DNA from: Microbacterium arabinogalactanolyticum
Lineage (GTDB): Bacteria > Actinomycetota > Actinomycetes > Actinomycetales > Microbacteriaceae
Direction: 5' to 3'
NCBI RefSeq assembly: GCF_030268005.1
Contig: NZ_BRZC01000007.1
Location: 1,139,611 to 1,203,610 of the forward strand
Length of the DNA stretch: 64,000 bases
Positions within the stretch are counted from its first letter, which is position 1, and each line of letters begins with the position of its first letter. The position numbers were made by a program, and so were the translations under genes. Positions 14,997-23,742 of the stretch are shown in pieces. Below the pieces are notes generated by a model. It was given only the letters and a program-made list of their open reading frames with translations, ran no database searches and was not told the DNA's origin.

Positions 14997-16838
14997 ATGA
15001 TCAGCACCGCACTGCGGAACACGGCCCTGGCCGTGCTGGCGTGCATCCTCATCGCCGCCTCCGCACTGAACAGCGCGCAGTTCTCCTCGGCCATGTACAC
15101 GGCGCAGTCCGCGAACGGCTCGAGCACGGCATCCGCCGCCGCCGACTGGACGCCGCCGACCGTCGCGGTCGTCGACCCCGGCGCTCCACTGAAGGGCGCC
15201 GTGACGATCACCGCGAACGCGGCCGACGGCGAGACCGGCGTCGCGAGCGTCGTGCTGCAGAAGCAGGTCACCGGCTCCGGCGCCTGGGTCACGCTCTGCA
15301 CCACCACCGCCGCTCCCTACAGCTGCGCCTGGAACACCGTCGCCGACGCCGACGGCTCCTACGACCTGCGCGCGATCGCGATCGACCGCGCGGGCTACTC
15401 GACGACCTCCGCCTCGGTGCGCGTGCTCGTCAGCAACGCCTTCGGCATCATCATGACCGACCCGGGTGACGTGCTGCGCGGCAGCGCCTCCCTGGTGGCC
15501 ACCCTGCAGAACGCGAACCTGCTCGGGCTGTACAACATCCGCTTCGAGTACTCCGCCGGCGGCACGGGCGCCTGGACGCAGATCGCCGGATGCCTCAGCA
15601 TCCTGGGATCGGCGAACTGCACCCAGACCTGGTCGACGACCGGCGTGGCGAGTGGCACCTACGACCTCCGCGCTGTCGCGAGCCCTGTGCTGAACCCGTC
15701 GGCGGTGGTCTACTCGGCGGTGTTCACCGACGTGATCGTCGACAACACCCGGCCCGCCGTCACGATGACCGACCCGGGCTCGCCCCTCAGCGGCACGGTC
15801 ACCCTCGCGGCATCCGCTTCCGACGCCGACTCCGGCGTCGCCACGGTCGTCATCCAGTACGCACCGAACGGCAGCTCCACCTGGACCACCGCGTGCACGC
15901 TGACCGGCGCTCCGTACTCCTGCCGGTTCAGCACCACCGCCCTCGCCCGCGGCACCTACTCGTTCCGCGCGATCGCGACCGACGTCGCCGGCAACACGAC
16001 CACCTCCGCCAGCGTCACGAACCGCCAGGTCGACAACACGATCTCCTCGGTGTCGCTGGCCGACCCGGGCGCATACCTCGAGGGCACCGAGACGCTCACC
16101 GTCGATGCCAACTCCACCGCGGGCGTCACCTCGGTCACCACCCAGTACGCCCCCACGGGCGCCTCGACGTGGACGACGATCTGCGCCACGTCCCAGTCGC
16201 CGTACACCTGCACCTGGGACACCACCTCGCTGCCCGACGGCCTGTACGACCTGCGTGCAGTGCTCGTCGACGGCACGGGCAAGGTCACGATCTCCACGCT
16301 GGTCACCGGTCGGCGCATCGACAACACCCCCGTGCGCGGCGCCGACGTGCAGACCGCGAACACCACCGGCATCGTCGGACGGCTGGACACCGGCGACACG
16401 ATCACCTACACGTACAGCAAGCAGATGGCCCTCGGGAGCATCCTGCCCGGCTGGAGCGGCGCGGCGACCCCGGTGACCCTGCGGCTGCGCGACGGCGGAC
16501 TGCTGGGGACCGGCGCGGCCGGCGACACGATCGATGTGCTGACGGGCAGCACCCCCGTGGCGCTCGGCACGGTCAACCTGCGCGGCGACTACGTGAAGTC
16601 GGGCAAGACCTCGACCTCCAACGGCACCATGGTCGCCACCACGTCCACCGTGAACGGCTCGCCCGTCACCGTCGTGACCGTCACCGTCGGAACGCTGATC
16701 AGCGGCGGCGCCCTGCGCACCGTGTCGACGGCGTCCACCATGATCTGGTCACCCTCGGGCGCGGCCACCGACCTCTCGGGCTCAGCATGCTCGACGGCCC
16801 CGGTCTCGGAGACCGGCGCCGCGGACAGGGAGTTCTGA
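14997..16838 (+). CDS. Secreted multi-domain Ig-like surface protein
   Basis: A 613-residue exported protein. Residues 1-45 form a SipW-type signal (LAVLACILIAASALNSAQFS, then SAMYTAQSANGSSTASAAAD). Four or so tandem bacterial Ig-like repeats of roughly 95 residues follow, each with a (T/V)DPGxxLxGxVTL start, a central TWTTxC strand and an APYSCxF(S/D)T strand with paired cysteines. The C-terminal 160 residues are different (DTITYTYSKQMALGSILPGW). No sortase motif or final membrane segment is visible, so it is probably released or retained non-covalently. A GGAAGGAG site supports the ATG at 14997. Its stop overlaps the next gene's start. Confidence 0.82.
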   Translation: MISTALRNTALAVLACILIAASALNSAQFSSAMYTAQSANGSSTASAAADWTPPTVAVVDPGAPLKGAVTITANAADGETGVASVVLQKQVTGSGAWVTLCTTTAAPYSCAWNTVADADGSYDLRAIAIDRAGYSTTSASVRVLVSNAFGIIMTDPGDVLRGSASLVATLQNANLLGLYNIRFEYSAGGTGAWTQIAGCLSILGSANCTQTWSTTGVASGTYDLRAVASPVLNPSAVVYSAVFTDVIVDNTRPAVTMTDPGSPLSGTVTLAASASDADSGVATVVIQYAPNGSSTWTTACTLTGAPYSCRFSTTALARGTYSFRAIATDVAGNTTTSASVTNRQVDNTISSVSLADPGAYLEGTETLTVDANSTAGVTSVTTQYAPTGASTWTTICATSQSPYTCTWDTTSLPDGLYDLRAVLVDGTGKVTISTLVTGRRIDNTPVRGADVQTANTTGIVGRLDTGDTITYTYSKQMALGSILPGWSGAATPVTLRLRDGGLLGTGAAGDTIDVLTGSTPVALGTVNLRGDYVKSGKTSTSNGTMVATTSTVNGSPVTVVTVTVGTLISGGALRTVSTASTMIWSPSGAATDLSGSACSTAPVSETGAADREF

Positions 16839-17599
16839 TGATGCACACCGGCATATCGGATGACGACGACCTTGATAGCCTCGACCACGTGGGACGACAC
16901 ATCCTGGTCGTGGAGGACGACGACGGCATCGCGGTGCCGCTGATGCGCACGCTCGATCGCGAGGGATACGTCGTCGAACGGGTCGCCGAGGGCGCGGCCG
17001 CGCTCGAGCGCGCGGGTGCCGACGTCGACCTGGTCGTGCTCGACCTCGGGCTGCCCGACATGGACGGCCTGGACGTGTGCCGACGGCTTCGAGAGCAGGA
17101 CTTCGAGGGCGGCATCGTCATCCTCACGGCCCGCGACGGCGAGCTGGACCGCGTCGTCGGCCTGGACGTCGGCGCCGACGACTACATCGCGAAGCCGTTC
17201 GCGCTGGCCGAACTGCTCGCCCGGCTGCGCGCGCTGCTGCGCCGCGCCAGTGCGGTCGCGAAGGAGAAGCCGGCGGATGCCGTTCGCGCCGCGACCCCGG
17301 CATCCGCCCTGCTGGTGGATGTCGAGTCCCGCCGTGCGACCACGGCCGGGCGGGAGGTGCCGCTGAGCACCAAGGAGTTCGACCTGCTCGCCCAGCTCGA
17401 TGCGCGTCGAGGAGTCGTCGTGACGCGGGAACGGCTGATGGACGAGGTGTGGGACGAGAACTGGTTCGGCTCCACGAAGACCCTCGACGTGACGATCGCC
17501 CGGCTGCGGCAGAAGCTGGAGGAGTCCGGCGCCGATGTGCGGATCACCACCCTGCGCGGCGTGGGCTTCCGTCTCGACGACGGGGCGCCGGATGCGTAG
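16838..17599 (+). CDS. OmpR-family response regulator
   Basis: A 253-residue two-domain regulator. The receiver domain begins at about residue 22 (HILVVEDDDGI), has the phospho-acceptor Asp69 in VVLDLGLPDMDG and the conserved lysine in YIAKPFALAEL. The C-terminal winged helix reads PLSTKEFDLLAQLDARRGVV and ends in TLRGVGFRLD, standard for OmpR/PhoB. The start overlaps the stop of the Ig-like surface protein gene (TGATG), and its own end overlaps the kinase start, so the surface protein and this two-component system appear translationally coupled. The second ATG at 16841 is an equally possible start. Confidence 0.92.
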   Translation: MMHTGISDDDDLDSLDHVGRHILVVEDDDGIAVPLMRTLDREGYVVERVAEGAAALERAGADVDLVVLDLGLPDMDGLDVCRRLREQDFEGGIVILTARDGELDRVVGLDVGADDYIAKPFALAELLARLRALLRRASAVAKEKPADAVRAATPASALLVDVESRRATTAGREVPLSTKEFDLLAQLDARRGVVVTRERLMDEVWDENWFGSTKTLDVTIARLRQKLEESGADVRITTLRGVGFRLDDGAPDA

Positions 17600-18821
17600 A
17601 AGGCTGATCTTCGCCTTCGTCAGCATGGCGGTGATGATCATCGCCCTGTACGGCGTTCCGCGTGCTGTCATGACGGCGGAACTCGTGCAGTCCTCGCAGA
17701 CTCAGCGCGTCGACCGGATGGCGATTCTGCTCTCGGCCCTGGTGTCCGAGCGCGAGCGCGTCGGTCCCGTGACGGCCGATCTGTTCAAGTCGCTGCTGCG
17801 CCCGGAGGACGGCGTCACCTATGTCGGCGCCGACGGCGACACCCTGCACGTCGGCGCGACCGCAGACGGCGATGACCTGCAGAAGACCGTCGAGGTGAAG
17901 GACGGCGGCACCCTCACGGTGACGCGCTCGGGCAGCTATGTCACGCAACTGGTCAGCGACGCGGTGACGCCGGTGATCTGGATCGGCGTACTGCTGCTGT
18001 TCGTCTCGGTGATCGGCGCGTTCCTGCTCGGGCGCAACCTCTCGCGTCCCTTCGTCAAGCTCGCCGGCACCGCGCGCGATCTCGGCGCCGGCGGCCTGAG
18101 CTCGGAGCCCGAGAAGTACCGCTTCCCCGAGGCGGCGGCCATCGACCGGGCGCTGCGCGACAGCGCCGACACCCTCGAGCGCCGCATCCGCCGTGAACAC
18201 GAGTTCGCGGCCAACGCCTCGCACCAGCTGCGCACGCCGATCACGGCCGTGCGGCTGGAGCTGGAGGACCTGTCGCTGTGGGGCGAGACTCCGCCGGTCG
18301 TGCGCGAACAGCTCGAGCATGCCGTGCAGGAGATCGACCGTCTGGCGGATGCCATCACGCAGCTGCTGGCGCTGGCACGCGGCGAGGCGGCCGCCGAGTC
18401 GGCCTGCGCACCTCTTGCGCAGACGATCCACGGGGCGGCCGAACGATGGCGGCAGCACGCGAACGCCACCGGGCGCAGCATCCGCACGGACGACCTCGAC
18501 GACGCGCTCGGCTCGGCGCCCGCCGCGGCGTCGCAGATCCTCGACGTGCTGCTGCACAACGCGATCAAGCACGGCCGCGGCACCATCACGATCACTGCAG
18601 TGCGTCGTGCCGAGTACGTCACCGTGCAGGTGGCCGACGAGGGCCCGCGGCCCAGCGGCAACTCGATCTTCCAGCGCCGGCCGGAGCAGCGCACCGCCAC
18701 CTCCGGTGAGGGCATCGGCCTGGCGCTCTCGGCTGAGCTCGCGGAGTCGCTCGGCGGGCACCTGCTGCTCGAGGGCGACGAGACCACCCGGTTCTCGCTG
18801 ATCCTGCCCGCCCGCGACTGA
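17592..18821 (+). CDS. Membrane sensor histidine kinase
   Basis: A 409-residue kinase. Membrane segments at residues 3-20 and about 135-155 enclose a roughly 110-residue extracellular sensor. A HAMP-like linker (GRNLSRPFVKLAGTARDLG) leads to the dimerisation helix with His211 in FAANASHQLRTPI, then the ATPase N box (LLHNAIKHG) and G2 box (GEGIGLALS). The G1 box VADEGPRPS is slightly degenerate. It overlaps the response regulator gene by eight bases and is the last gene of the surface-protein module. The signal is unknown; the context suggests cell-surface or envelope conditions. Confidence 0.9.
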   Translation: MRRRLIFAFVSMAVMIIALYGVPRAVMTAELVQSSQTQRVDRMAILLSALVSERERVGPVTADLFKSLLRPEDGVTYVGADGDTLHVGATADGDDLQKTVEVKDGGTLTVTRSGSYVTQLVSDAVTPVIWIGVLLLFVSVIGAFLLGRNLSRPFVKLAGTARDLGAGGLSSEPEKYRFPEAAAIDRALRDSADTLERRIRREHEFAANASHQLRTPITAVRLELEDLSLWGETPPVVREQLEHAVQEIDRLADAITQLLALARGEAAAESACAPLAQTIHGAAERWRQHANATGRSIRTDDLDDALGSAPAAASQILDVLLHNAIKHGRGTITITAVRRAEYVTVQVADEGPRPSGNSIFQRRPEQRTATSGEGIGLALSAELAESLGGHLLLEGDETTRFSLILPARD

Positions 18822-19086
18822 GGCCGGCGGCTCAGGCCGGCGGCTCTGGCCGGCGGCTCGGGTCGTGCCGGCGAGCCCCCACTCTTTCTGGGACACGGCC
18901 ACGAGCATGTCGCAGAAAGGGTGGGTCTGCGGTGCCCCGACCCACCGCTTCTGGAACATGGCTGCACGCCGGTCACGGAAGCTGCGGGTCCGGGGCATCC
19001 GCACCCGCATCAGGTGAGACATGGCCTGGACGGGCCCGAAGCACCCTGAGGCCGGCGGCTCAGGCCGTGCCGGCCAGTCCCCACTC
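18819..19086. repeat. Duplicated gene-end sequence bracketing an intergenic repeat element
   Basis: TGAGGCCGGCGGCTC plus a 25-base continuation ending in CCCCACTC occurs at 18819-18884 and again at 19047-19086, with 36 of 40 shared positions identical. In the left copy, two additional 13-base units (GGCCGGCGGCTC with a leading A or T) are inserted at 18834-18859. The right copy is the 3' end and stop of the NarL-type regulator gene; the left copy reproduces its last eight or so codons. The GTCCCAGAA element lies between the two copies. Confidence 0.8.
18878..18961. repeat. Intergenic alternating-hairpin element, second GTCCCAGAA copy
   Basis: The word seen at 10577-10692 recurs here as CCCACTCTTTCTGGGACACG (18878-18897), then CATGTCGCAGAAAGGGTGGG (18906-18925) in the other orientation, then CCCACCGCTTCTGGAACATG (18941-18960) in the first orientation. 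The middle copy can pair with either neighbour (17 of 20 with the left, similar with the right). A degenerate fourth copy may lie at 18970-18990. It sits between the convergent kinase and regulator genes. Confidence 0.75.
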
Positions 19087-19728
19087 GTATGCGAGGATCA
19101 CCACGTGCACGCGATCGCGGGCATCCAGCTTCGCCAGCACCCGCCCGACGTGCGTCTTCACGGTCGACTCACTGAGGAAGAGGCGCTCGGCGATCTCGGT
19201 GTTGCTCAGGCCCTGCGCGATGGCGTGGAACACGTCGCGCTCGCGCTCGGTGAGCTCGGCGAGTGGATCGGATGCCGTCGCCGGCACCGCGGATGCCAGA
19301 TGCGGCGCGAGCTGATCGAGCAAGGCCCGCGTCGCGCGAGGGGCCAGGGCGCCGTCGCCGCGGTGCACGGCACGGACGGCGGCGACCAGCTCGGTGCGCT
19401 CGGCATCCTTCAGAAGGAAGCCGCTGGCTCCGGCGCGGATCGCGCCGAACGCGTACTCGTCCAGATCGAACGTCGTCAGCACGAGCACCCTGACCGACGG
19501 ATGCTGCCGCACGATCTCCGCGGTCGCGGCGATGCCATCCATCCCCGGCATCCGCACGTCCATCAGAACCACGTCGGGTTCGAGGGCGGCGGACTGCGCA
19601 AGAGCCGCAGCGCCGTCGCCGGCCTCGCCGACCACCACGATGTCCGGCTCCGCCTCGAGCACCAGGCGGAAGCCGATGCGGATGAGCGCCTGGTCGTCGA
19701 CGAGCAGCACGCGGATCGGGTCGGTCAT
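19060..19728 (-). CDS. NarL/LuxR-family response regulator
   Basis: A 222-residue regulator. The receiver domain has the acidic pair in RVLLVDDQALIR, phospho-acceptor Asp57 in VVLMDVRMPGMDG and Lys in GFLLKDAERTEL. The C-terminal LuxR helix-turn-helix is LTERERDVFHAIAQGLSNTE followed by IAERLFLSESTVKTHVGRVL. Its ATG overlaps the stop of the histidine kinase gene by four bases, forming a standard DesK/NarL pair. The last codons are duplicated about 200 bases away, at 18860-18884. Likely target: the adjacent ABC exporter genes. Confidence 0.93.
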   Translation of the reverse strand: MTDPIRVLLVDDQALIRIGFRLVLEAEPDIVVVGEAGDGAAALAQSAALEPDVVLMDVRMPGMDGIAATAEIVRQHPSVRVLVLTTFDLDEYAFGAIRAGASGFLLKDAERTELVAAVRAVHRGDGALAPRATRALLDQLAPHLASAVPATASDPLAELTERERDVFHAIAQGLSNTEIAERLFLSESTVKTHVGRVLAKLDARDRVHVVILAYEWGLAGTA

Positions 19729-20996
19729 GGTTCCTCCTGCGAGTGCTCCTGGATCTCCGAGTCCGCGGACGGACTGGGAGCGATGTGCGGCAGCTCGGCG
19801 CGCAGCATCCAGCGCCCTCCCCCGGCCGGAGCGGAGACGAGGATGCCGCCGAGCAGCGCGGCGCGCTCGGCGAGTCCTCGCAGTCCGAAGCCGCCCTCGG
19901 CGGCGGCATCCGGGGCGCCGTCGTTGACGATCTCGATGACGATCGGGGCGGCGTCGTAGTCGATGCGCACGTCGATGGCGTGCGTCGAGGGCGCATGCCG
20001 CATGGCGTTGGTGACGCCCTCCTGCACGATGCGCCCGATCGCGAACCGCAGGGCGGGCGCCGTGTCGGGTTCGCCCTTGACGGTGAGGGATGCGGTGAAG
20101 CCAGCGGTCCGCGCGGCGGCCACCGTGTCTGCGGGGCTGGCGGGCTCGAGCGGGGCGAGCGGGGCATCCGCATCGCCGTCGCGCAGCACGCCCAGCATGG
20201 AGCGCATCTCGGCGAGCGCGTTGCGCGCGGTGGTGGCGGCGGCTGCCGAGGCATCCCTCGCCCGATCCCGGTCGGAGGTCGCCGCGGCGCCCTCCGAGAG
20301 CGCGACGACGACGGTCAGGGAGTGCGACACGATGTCGTGCATCTCGCGGGCGATCCGGTCGCGCTCGGCGGCGGCGGCCAGCTGGGCCTGCTGATCGCGC
20401 TCGACGAGCAGCTGCCGTGAACGGTCGATGATCGCCTCGACGTAGCGCTTGCGATTGCCGACGTTGATGCCGATGAGCGCGGCGATCAGCCCGGGCACCG
20501 CGACGGAGAGCACCGCGTTGACCGCGGCCTGCAGGTCGAAGCCGCCGAACCCGAACCAGGCGAACGCCAGACCGGCGATGACGAGGGTGCCGGCGCCGAG
20601 GCCGATCCAGGCGGCCCGCACGGAGCGGTACACCGCGAGCGCATACAGCGCGAGGGCGAACAGCGGTGCGCCCGCCGATCGCATCACGAACAGCAGTGTC
20701 ACGTCGGTGGCGATGGCGGCGACGAGGACCGCGACCGGCCAGCGGCGCCGCCACACCAGCAGCACGCTGGATCCGACCACCATCAGCACCGCGAACACGA
20801 CCTCGGCGGGCGGCGCCGGGGGTGTGCCGGGCGCAGGGATCGTGCTGGTGCCGACCGAGACGAGCAGGCACAGTACGGCGATGAGGATGTCGGCGAACAG
20901 CGGATGCCGCGCCCAGAAGCGCCGTATCACGCCGGGCGGACGCGGCAGCCGCAGCTCCTCGTCCCGGGGGACGGCGGAGCTGCGGCTGAGGGTCAC
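19725..20996 (-). CDS. DesK-type sensor histidine kinase
   Basis: A 423-residue kinase with about five hydrophobic segments in the first 190 residues (for example LFADILIAVLCLLVSVGTS), the HisKA_3 dimerisation motif RDRIAREMHDIVSHSL (His near residue 220), the N box EGVTNAMRHAP and a G2-like FGLRGLAER. The sensor appears to be within the membrane, with no large external domain. It overlaps the regulator gene and is preceded by the ABC exporter genes on the same strand, the usual arrangement for antibiotic or envelope-stress sensing, although the stimulus here is unknown. Confidence 0.92.
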   Translation of the reverse strand: MTLSRSSAVPRDEELRLPRPPGVIRRFWARHPLFADILIAVLCLLVSVGTSTIPAPGTPPAPPAEVVFAVLMVVGSSVLLVWRRRWPVAVLVAAIATDVTLLFVMRSAGAPLFALALYALAVYRSVRAAWIGLGAGTLVIAGLAFAWFGFGGFDLQAAVNAVLSVAVPGLIAALIGINVGNRKRYVEAIIDRSRQLLVERDQQAQLAAAAERDRIAREMHDIVSHSLTVVVALSEGAAATSDRDRARDASAAAATTARNALAEMRSMLGVLRDGDADAPLAPLEPASPADTVAAARTAGFTASLTVKGEPDTAPALRFAIGRIVQEGVTNAMRHAPSTHAIDVRIDYDAAPIVIEIVNDGAPDAAAEGGFGLRGLAERAALLGGILVSAPAGGGRWMLRAELPHIAPSPSADSEIQEHSQEEP

Positions 20997-21015
20997 GCTG
21001 TCGACTCTACTTTTG

Positions 21016-21040
21016 GGTCCCTGAGCCTGTCGAAGGGCTC
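21016..21040. repeat. Small dispersed palindromic repeat at the end of the ABC permease gene
   Basis: GGTCCCTGAGCCTGTCGAAG plus GGCTC matches the widely scattered bacterial word whose core is CCTGAGCCTGTCGAAGG. On the minus strand it gives GAGCC-N8-GGCTC, a short hairpin. It includes part of the permease stop region and could act as a terminator or mRNA-end stabiliser for the exporter operon. Confidence 0.7.
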
Positions 21041-21848
21041 ACACATCCCGTCCGCGCACGACGGCCCAGGCGGCAAGCAGCGCAGCGGCGGGCCATGCGG
21101 CGAGCGTCACCCAGCCCTCGGGCACGGTGAGCGCGGCGCCGTCGAACGGCAGGATCACGTTCTGCGTGGCGGCGGCGGGCAGGTAGTGGCCCAGGTTCGT
21201 GATCCACTCCACGTCGTGCAGCCACATCCCGAGCATCGAGACGATGATCGGCAGCACGAACAGGATGCCGACCGTCACGGCGATCGCGCCCGCGCCGGAG
21301 CGCAGCAGGAAGCCGAGGCCGACGCCGAGCAGGGCGAACAGCGCCATGGTGGCGGAGGCAGCGAGGATCGGGACGATCGTCTTCGACGGGTCGGACCAGT
21401 CCAGCGCGATGTCCTTGGACGCGGCGAGCGGGCTGATGCCCGCGGCGGCGACGCCGAAGATGATCAGCGACACCACGAACATGAAGGCGCCGAGCACGGT
21501 GGCCTTGGCGGCCAGCACCGACCCGCGCACCGGGTCAGCCGTGAAAGTGGAGCGGATCATGCCCGTGGAGTACTCGCCGGTCACCGAGATGACCCCGAGG
21601 ATTCCGGCGAGCATCATCGTGAACTGCACGGGCGAGACGACCGCCATCACCATGTTGTCGACCGGGGCCGACATCGCGGAGGTCGCGATGAACGCGATGC
21701 CGATGGTGATCGCCGCGACGATGACGACCGACCACCACGTGCCGCGGACGGTGATCAGCTTGATGAACTCGCTGCGCAACTGGCGCAAGAAGCTCAGCCG
21801 GCCTGCGGGCGCGGGGATGTGGGTGGCGCGAGCCTGGATCGCGGTCAT
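21039..21848 (-). CDS. ABC-2 type exporter permease
   Basis: A 269-residue membrane protein with six predicted segments. It opens with a cytoplasmic stretch FLRQLRSEFIKLITVRGTWW typical of ABC-2 permeases, and contains the conserved GEYSTGMIRSTFTADPVRGS motif found in small actinobacterial exporter permeases. Its start overlaps the stop of the ATPase gene by four bases. Together they would form a drug, peptide or lipid exporter, probably controlled by the neighbouring DesK/NarL pair. Confidence 0.88.
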   Translation of the reverse strand: MTAIQARATHIPAPAGRLSFLRQLRSEFIKLITVRGTWWSVVIVAAITIGIAFIATSAMSAPVDNMVMAVVSPVQFTMMLAGILGVISVTGEYSTGMIRSTFTADPVRGSVLAAKATVLGAFMFVVSLIIFGVAAAGISPLAASKDIALDWSDPSKTIVPILAASATMALFALLGVGLGFLLRSGAGAIAVTVGILFVLPIIVSMLGMWLHDVEWITNLGHYLPAAATQNVILPFDGAALTVPEGWVTLAAWPAAALLAAWAVVRGRDV

Positions 21849-22789
21849 GCGAGTGCTCCTTCGAGCGGGGCGTCGGTGTGCGGGACGGCCCGGGTGCGGT
21901 ATTCGACGGCGTCGCCGGTGAGGGCGAGGTAAGCGTCCTCCAGCGAGCCGCTGGTGGGGGTGAGCTCGTGCACCGGGATGCCGCGCTCGGCGGCGATGTC
22001 GCCGATGCGGGATGCCGGCAGGCCGGTCACGTCGAGGGTGAACGGATCGGCGGTGACGATCTCGACGTCGCGTCCGGCGACGGCATCCGCCAGTTCCGCG
22101 GCTCTCGGGCTGCGGACGTGCACGCGGGCCGTGGTCCAGGCGCGCACGAGGTCGGGAAGGGCGGCGTCGGCGAGCACCTTGCCGCGGCCGAGCACGATCA
22201 CGTGATCGGCGGTCTGGGACATCTCGCTCATCAGATGGCTGGAGAGCAGCACGGTGCGGCCCTCGGATGCCGCGTGGCGGACGAACTCGCGCACCCAGCG
22301 CACGCCCTCGGGGTCGAGTCCGTTGACCGGCTCGTCGAGGATGAGCGTGTGCGGGTCGCCGAGCAGCGCCGCCGCGATTCCGAGACGCTGCCCCATACCC
22401 AGCGAGAAGCCGCCGGCGCGCTTGCGGGCGACCGAACCGATGCCGGTGATGTCGATCACCTCGTCGACGCGGGAGTTCGGGATGCCGTGGGTGGCGGCCA
22501 TCGCGCGCAGGTGGTTGCGGGCGCTGCGCCCGGTGTGGACCGCCTTCGCATCCAGCAGCACGCCCACCTCGGTGAGCGGTGCCCTGAGCTTGCGGTAGTC
22601 CTGCCCGTTGATGGTCACCCGGCCCGTCGTGGGCCTGTCCAGCCCGACGATCATGCGCATGGTGGTGGACTTGCCCGCGCCGTTCGGCCCCAGGAATCCC
22701 GTGACGCTCCCCGGCCGCACCGTGAAGGACACGTCGTCCACGGCGACCTTGTCTCCGTACCTCTTCCCGAGGCCCTCTGCTGTGATCAT
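21845..22789 (-). CDS. ABC transporter ATP-binding protein
   Basis: A 314-residue ATPase. The Walker A motif GPNGAGKST is at residues 34-42, the signature FSLGMGQRLGIAAAL near residue 130, Walker B LILDEPVNGLDPEG near residue 155 and the H-loop in VLLSSHLMSEM. The C-terminal 95 residues (VRSPRAAELADAVAG and onward) are the extra domain usual in ABC-2 exporter ATPases. It pairs with the overlapping permease gene. Confidence 0.93.
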   Translation of the reverse strand: MITAEGLGKRYGDKVAVDDVSFTVRPGSVTGFLGPNGAGKSTTMRMIVGLDRPTTGRVTINGQDYRKLRAPLTEVGVLLDAKAVHTGRSARNHLRAMAATHGIPNSRVDEVIDITGIGSVARKRAGGFSLGMGQRLGIAAALLGDPHTLILDEPVNGLDPEGVRWVREFVRHAASEGRTVLLSSHLMSEMSQTADHVIVLGRGKVLADAALPDLVRAWTTARVHVRSPRAAELADAVAGRDVEIVTADPFTLDVTGLPASRIGDIAAERGIPVHELTPTSGSLEDAYLALTGDAVEYRTRAVPHTDAPLEGALA

Positions 22790-22937
22790 GTCTTCGACGC
22801 TATTTCCGCGGGTGCCTCTGCCGCGTCCGCCCGGAGGATGAAACCTGTGCGGGGCCTATGGCACTTTGGTGCCATAGGCCCCGCGTCGGGATCGGGCCCG
22901 CGGGTTTGTTATGCTGGCCAGGCGCCGCAAGGCGTGC

Positions 22938-23011
22938 GGGGCTGTAGTTCAATGGCAGAACTTCTGCTTCCCAAGCAGACAGCGCGGGTTCGATTCCCGT
23001 CAGCCCCTCCA
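22938..23011 (+). tRNA. tRNA-Gly (anticodon CCC)
   Basis: A complete cloverleaf can be drawn: acceptor GGGGCTG/CAGCCCC, D arm starting GTTCAATGGCAGAAC, anticodon stem TCTGC/GCAGA around the loop TTCCCAA, T arm with GGTTCGATTCCC, discriminator T and an encoded CCA (23009-23011). The loop centre CCC identifies a glycine tRNA for GGG codons. It is followed directly by a terminator-like hairpin. Confidence 0.96.
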
Positions 23012-23014
23012 CGC

Positions 23015-23042
23015 GAAGGCCTCCACTGATGTGGGGGCCTTC
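23015..23042 (+). terminator. Terminator hairpin after tRNA-Gly
   Basis: GAAGGCCTCCAC (23015-23026) pairs with GTGGGGGCCTTC (23031-23042) across a TGAT loop, with one mismatch-type wobble, followed by TTCCGTC. It lies four bases after the tRNA and overlaps the 3' side of the convergent LysE gene, so it can end both transcripts. Confidence 0.8.
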
Positions 23043-23047
23043 TTCCG

Positions 23048-23689
23048 TCAGTGCGGGAACGCCGCCAGCTTCACGCCGAAGCCGATCAGCACCGTTCCGG
23101 TGATCCGGTCGATGATCCGCACCGCGCGCGGGCTGCGCAGCCAGCGCGAGACGACAGCCGTCGCGAGGATGATCGCCGCGAACCAGATGATCGACAGCAG
23201 CGCGTGCACGGCGGCGAGTGCCACGCCCATCAGAGCGGGCGAGGTGCCGGCCGGGATGAACTGCGGGATCGTCGCCAGGTAGAAGACGCCCACCTTCGGG
23301 TTGAGCAGGTTGGTGCCGAAGCCGGTGAGCCAGGCCCGGCCGAGTGACTCGGTGGTGCGCATCGCGGGGAGGTCGTGTGCGGCGGCATCCGCTCCTCGCC
23401 GGAACGACTTCCAGATCAGCGAGCCGCCCAGCCAGATCATGTACCCGGCGCCGGCGAGCGTGAGCACCCGGTAGGCGAGCTCGGATGCTGCCAGCAGGGC
23501 GGATGCCCCGATCGCCGCCGCCACGCCCCAGACCAGCGCGCCGCAGCAGATGCCGATCGCGGTCGCGAACCCGTACCGGTGGCCGCGGGTCAGGGCGCCG
23601 CGCAGCACGAGCGAGGTGTCGATGCCCGGGACGATCGTCAGCAGGGCCGCCACGAGCGCGAAGGCGAAGAGCGGCTGCACCTGGATCAC
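23048..23689 (-). CDS. LysE-family amino-acid exporter
   Basis: A 213-residue protein with six membrane segments. The signature IVPGIDTSLVLRGALTRGHR near residues 20-40 corresponds to the GPG-containing first loop of LysE/RhtB exporters, and AWLTGFGTNLLNPKVGVFYL is the conserved NPK motif. Such proteins export basic amino acids, homoserine or threonine; the specificity is not evident here. Convergent with tRNA-Gly. Confidence 0.9.
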   Translation of the reverse strand: MIQVQPLFAFALVAALLTIVPGIDTSLVLRGALTRGHRYGFATAIGICCGALVWGVAAAIGASALLAASELAYRVLTLAGAGYMIWLGGSLIWKSFRRGADAAAHDLPAMRTTESLGRAWLTGFGTNLLNPKVGVFYLATIPQFIPAGTSPALMGVALAAVHALLSIIWFAAIILATAVVSRWLRSPRAVRIIDRITGTVLIGFGVKLAAFPH

Positions 23690-23742
23690 GGATCGATCCT
23701 AGTTCTGCGACGACCACGGCCCCGCCGGTATAGCGTTGCCCC

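Noticed and set aside
15130..16330. Possible repeat array or CRISPR-like periodicity
   Set aside because: The roughly 290-base periodicity reflects tandem Ig-like domains in one protein; there are no short identical repeats with unique spacers. No CRISPR array was seen anywhere in the window.
21016..21040. Candidate attachment site for a mobile element
   Set aside because: The CCTGAGCCTGTCGAAGG word is a common dispersed repeat in many bacteria, and no integrase or matching second copy is present here.
22938..23011. tRNA-Gly as an integration site
   Set aside because: No integrase gene and no partial tRNA duplication lie nearby; flanking genes look like ordinary chromosome.
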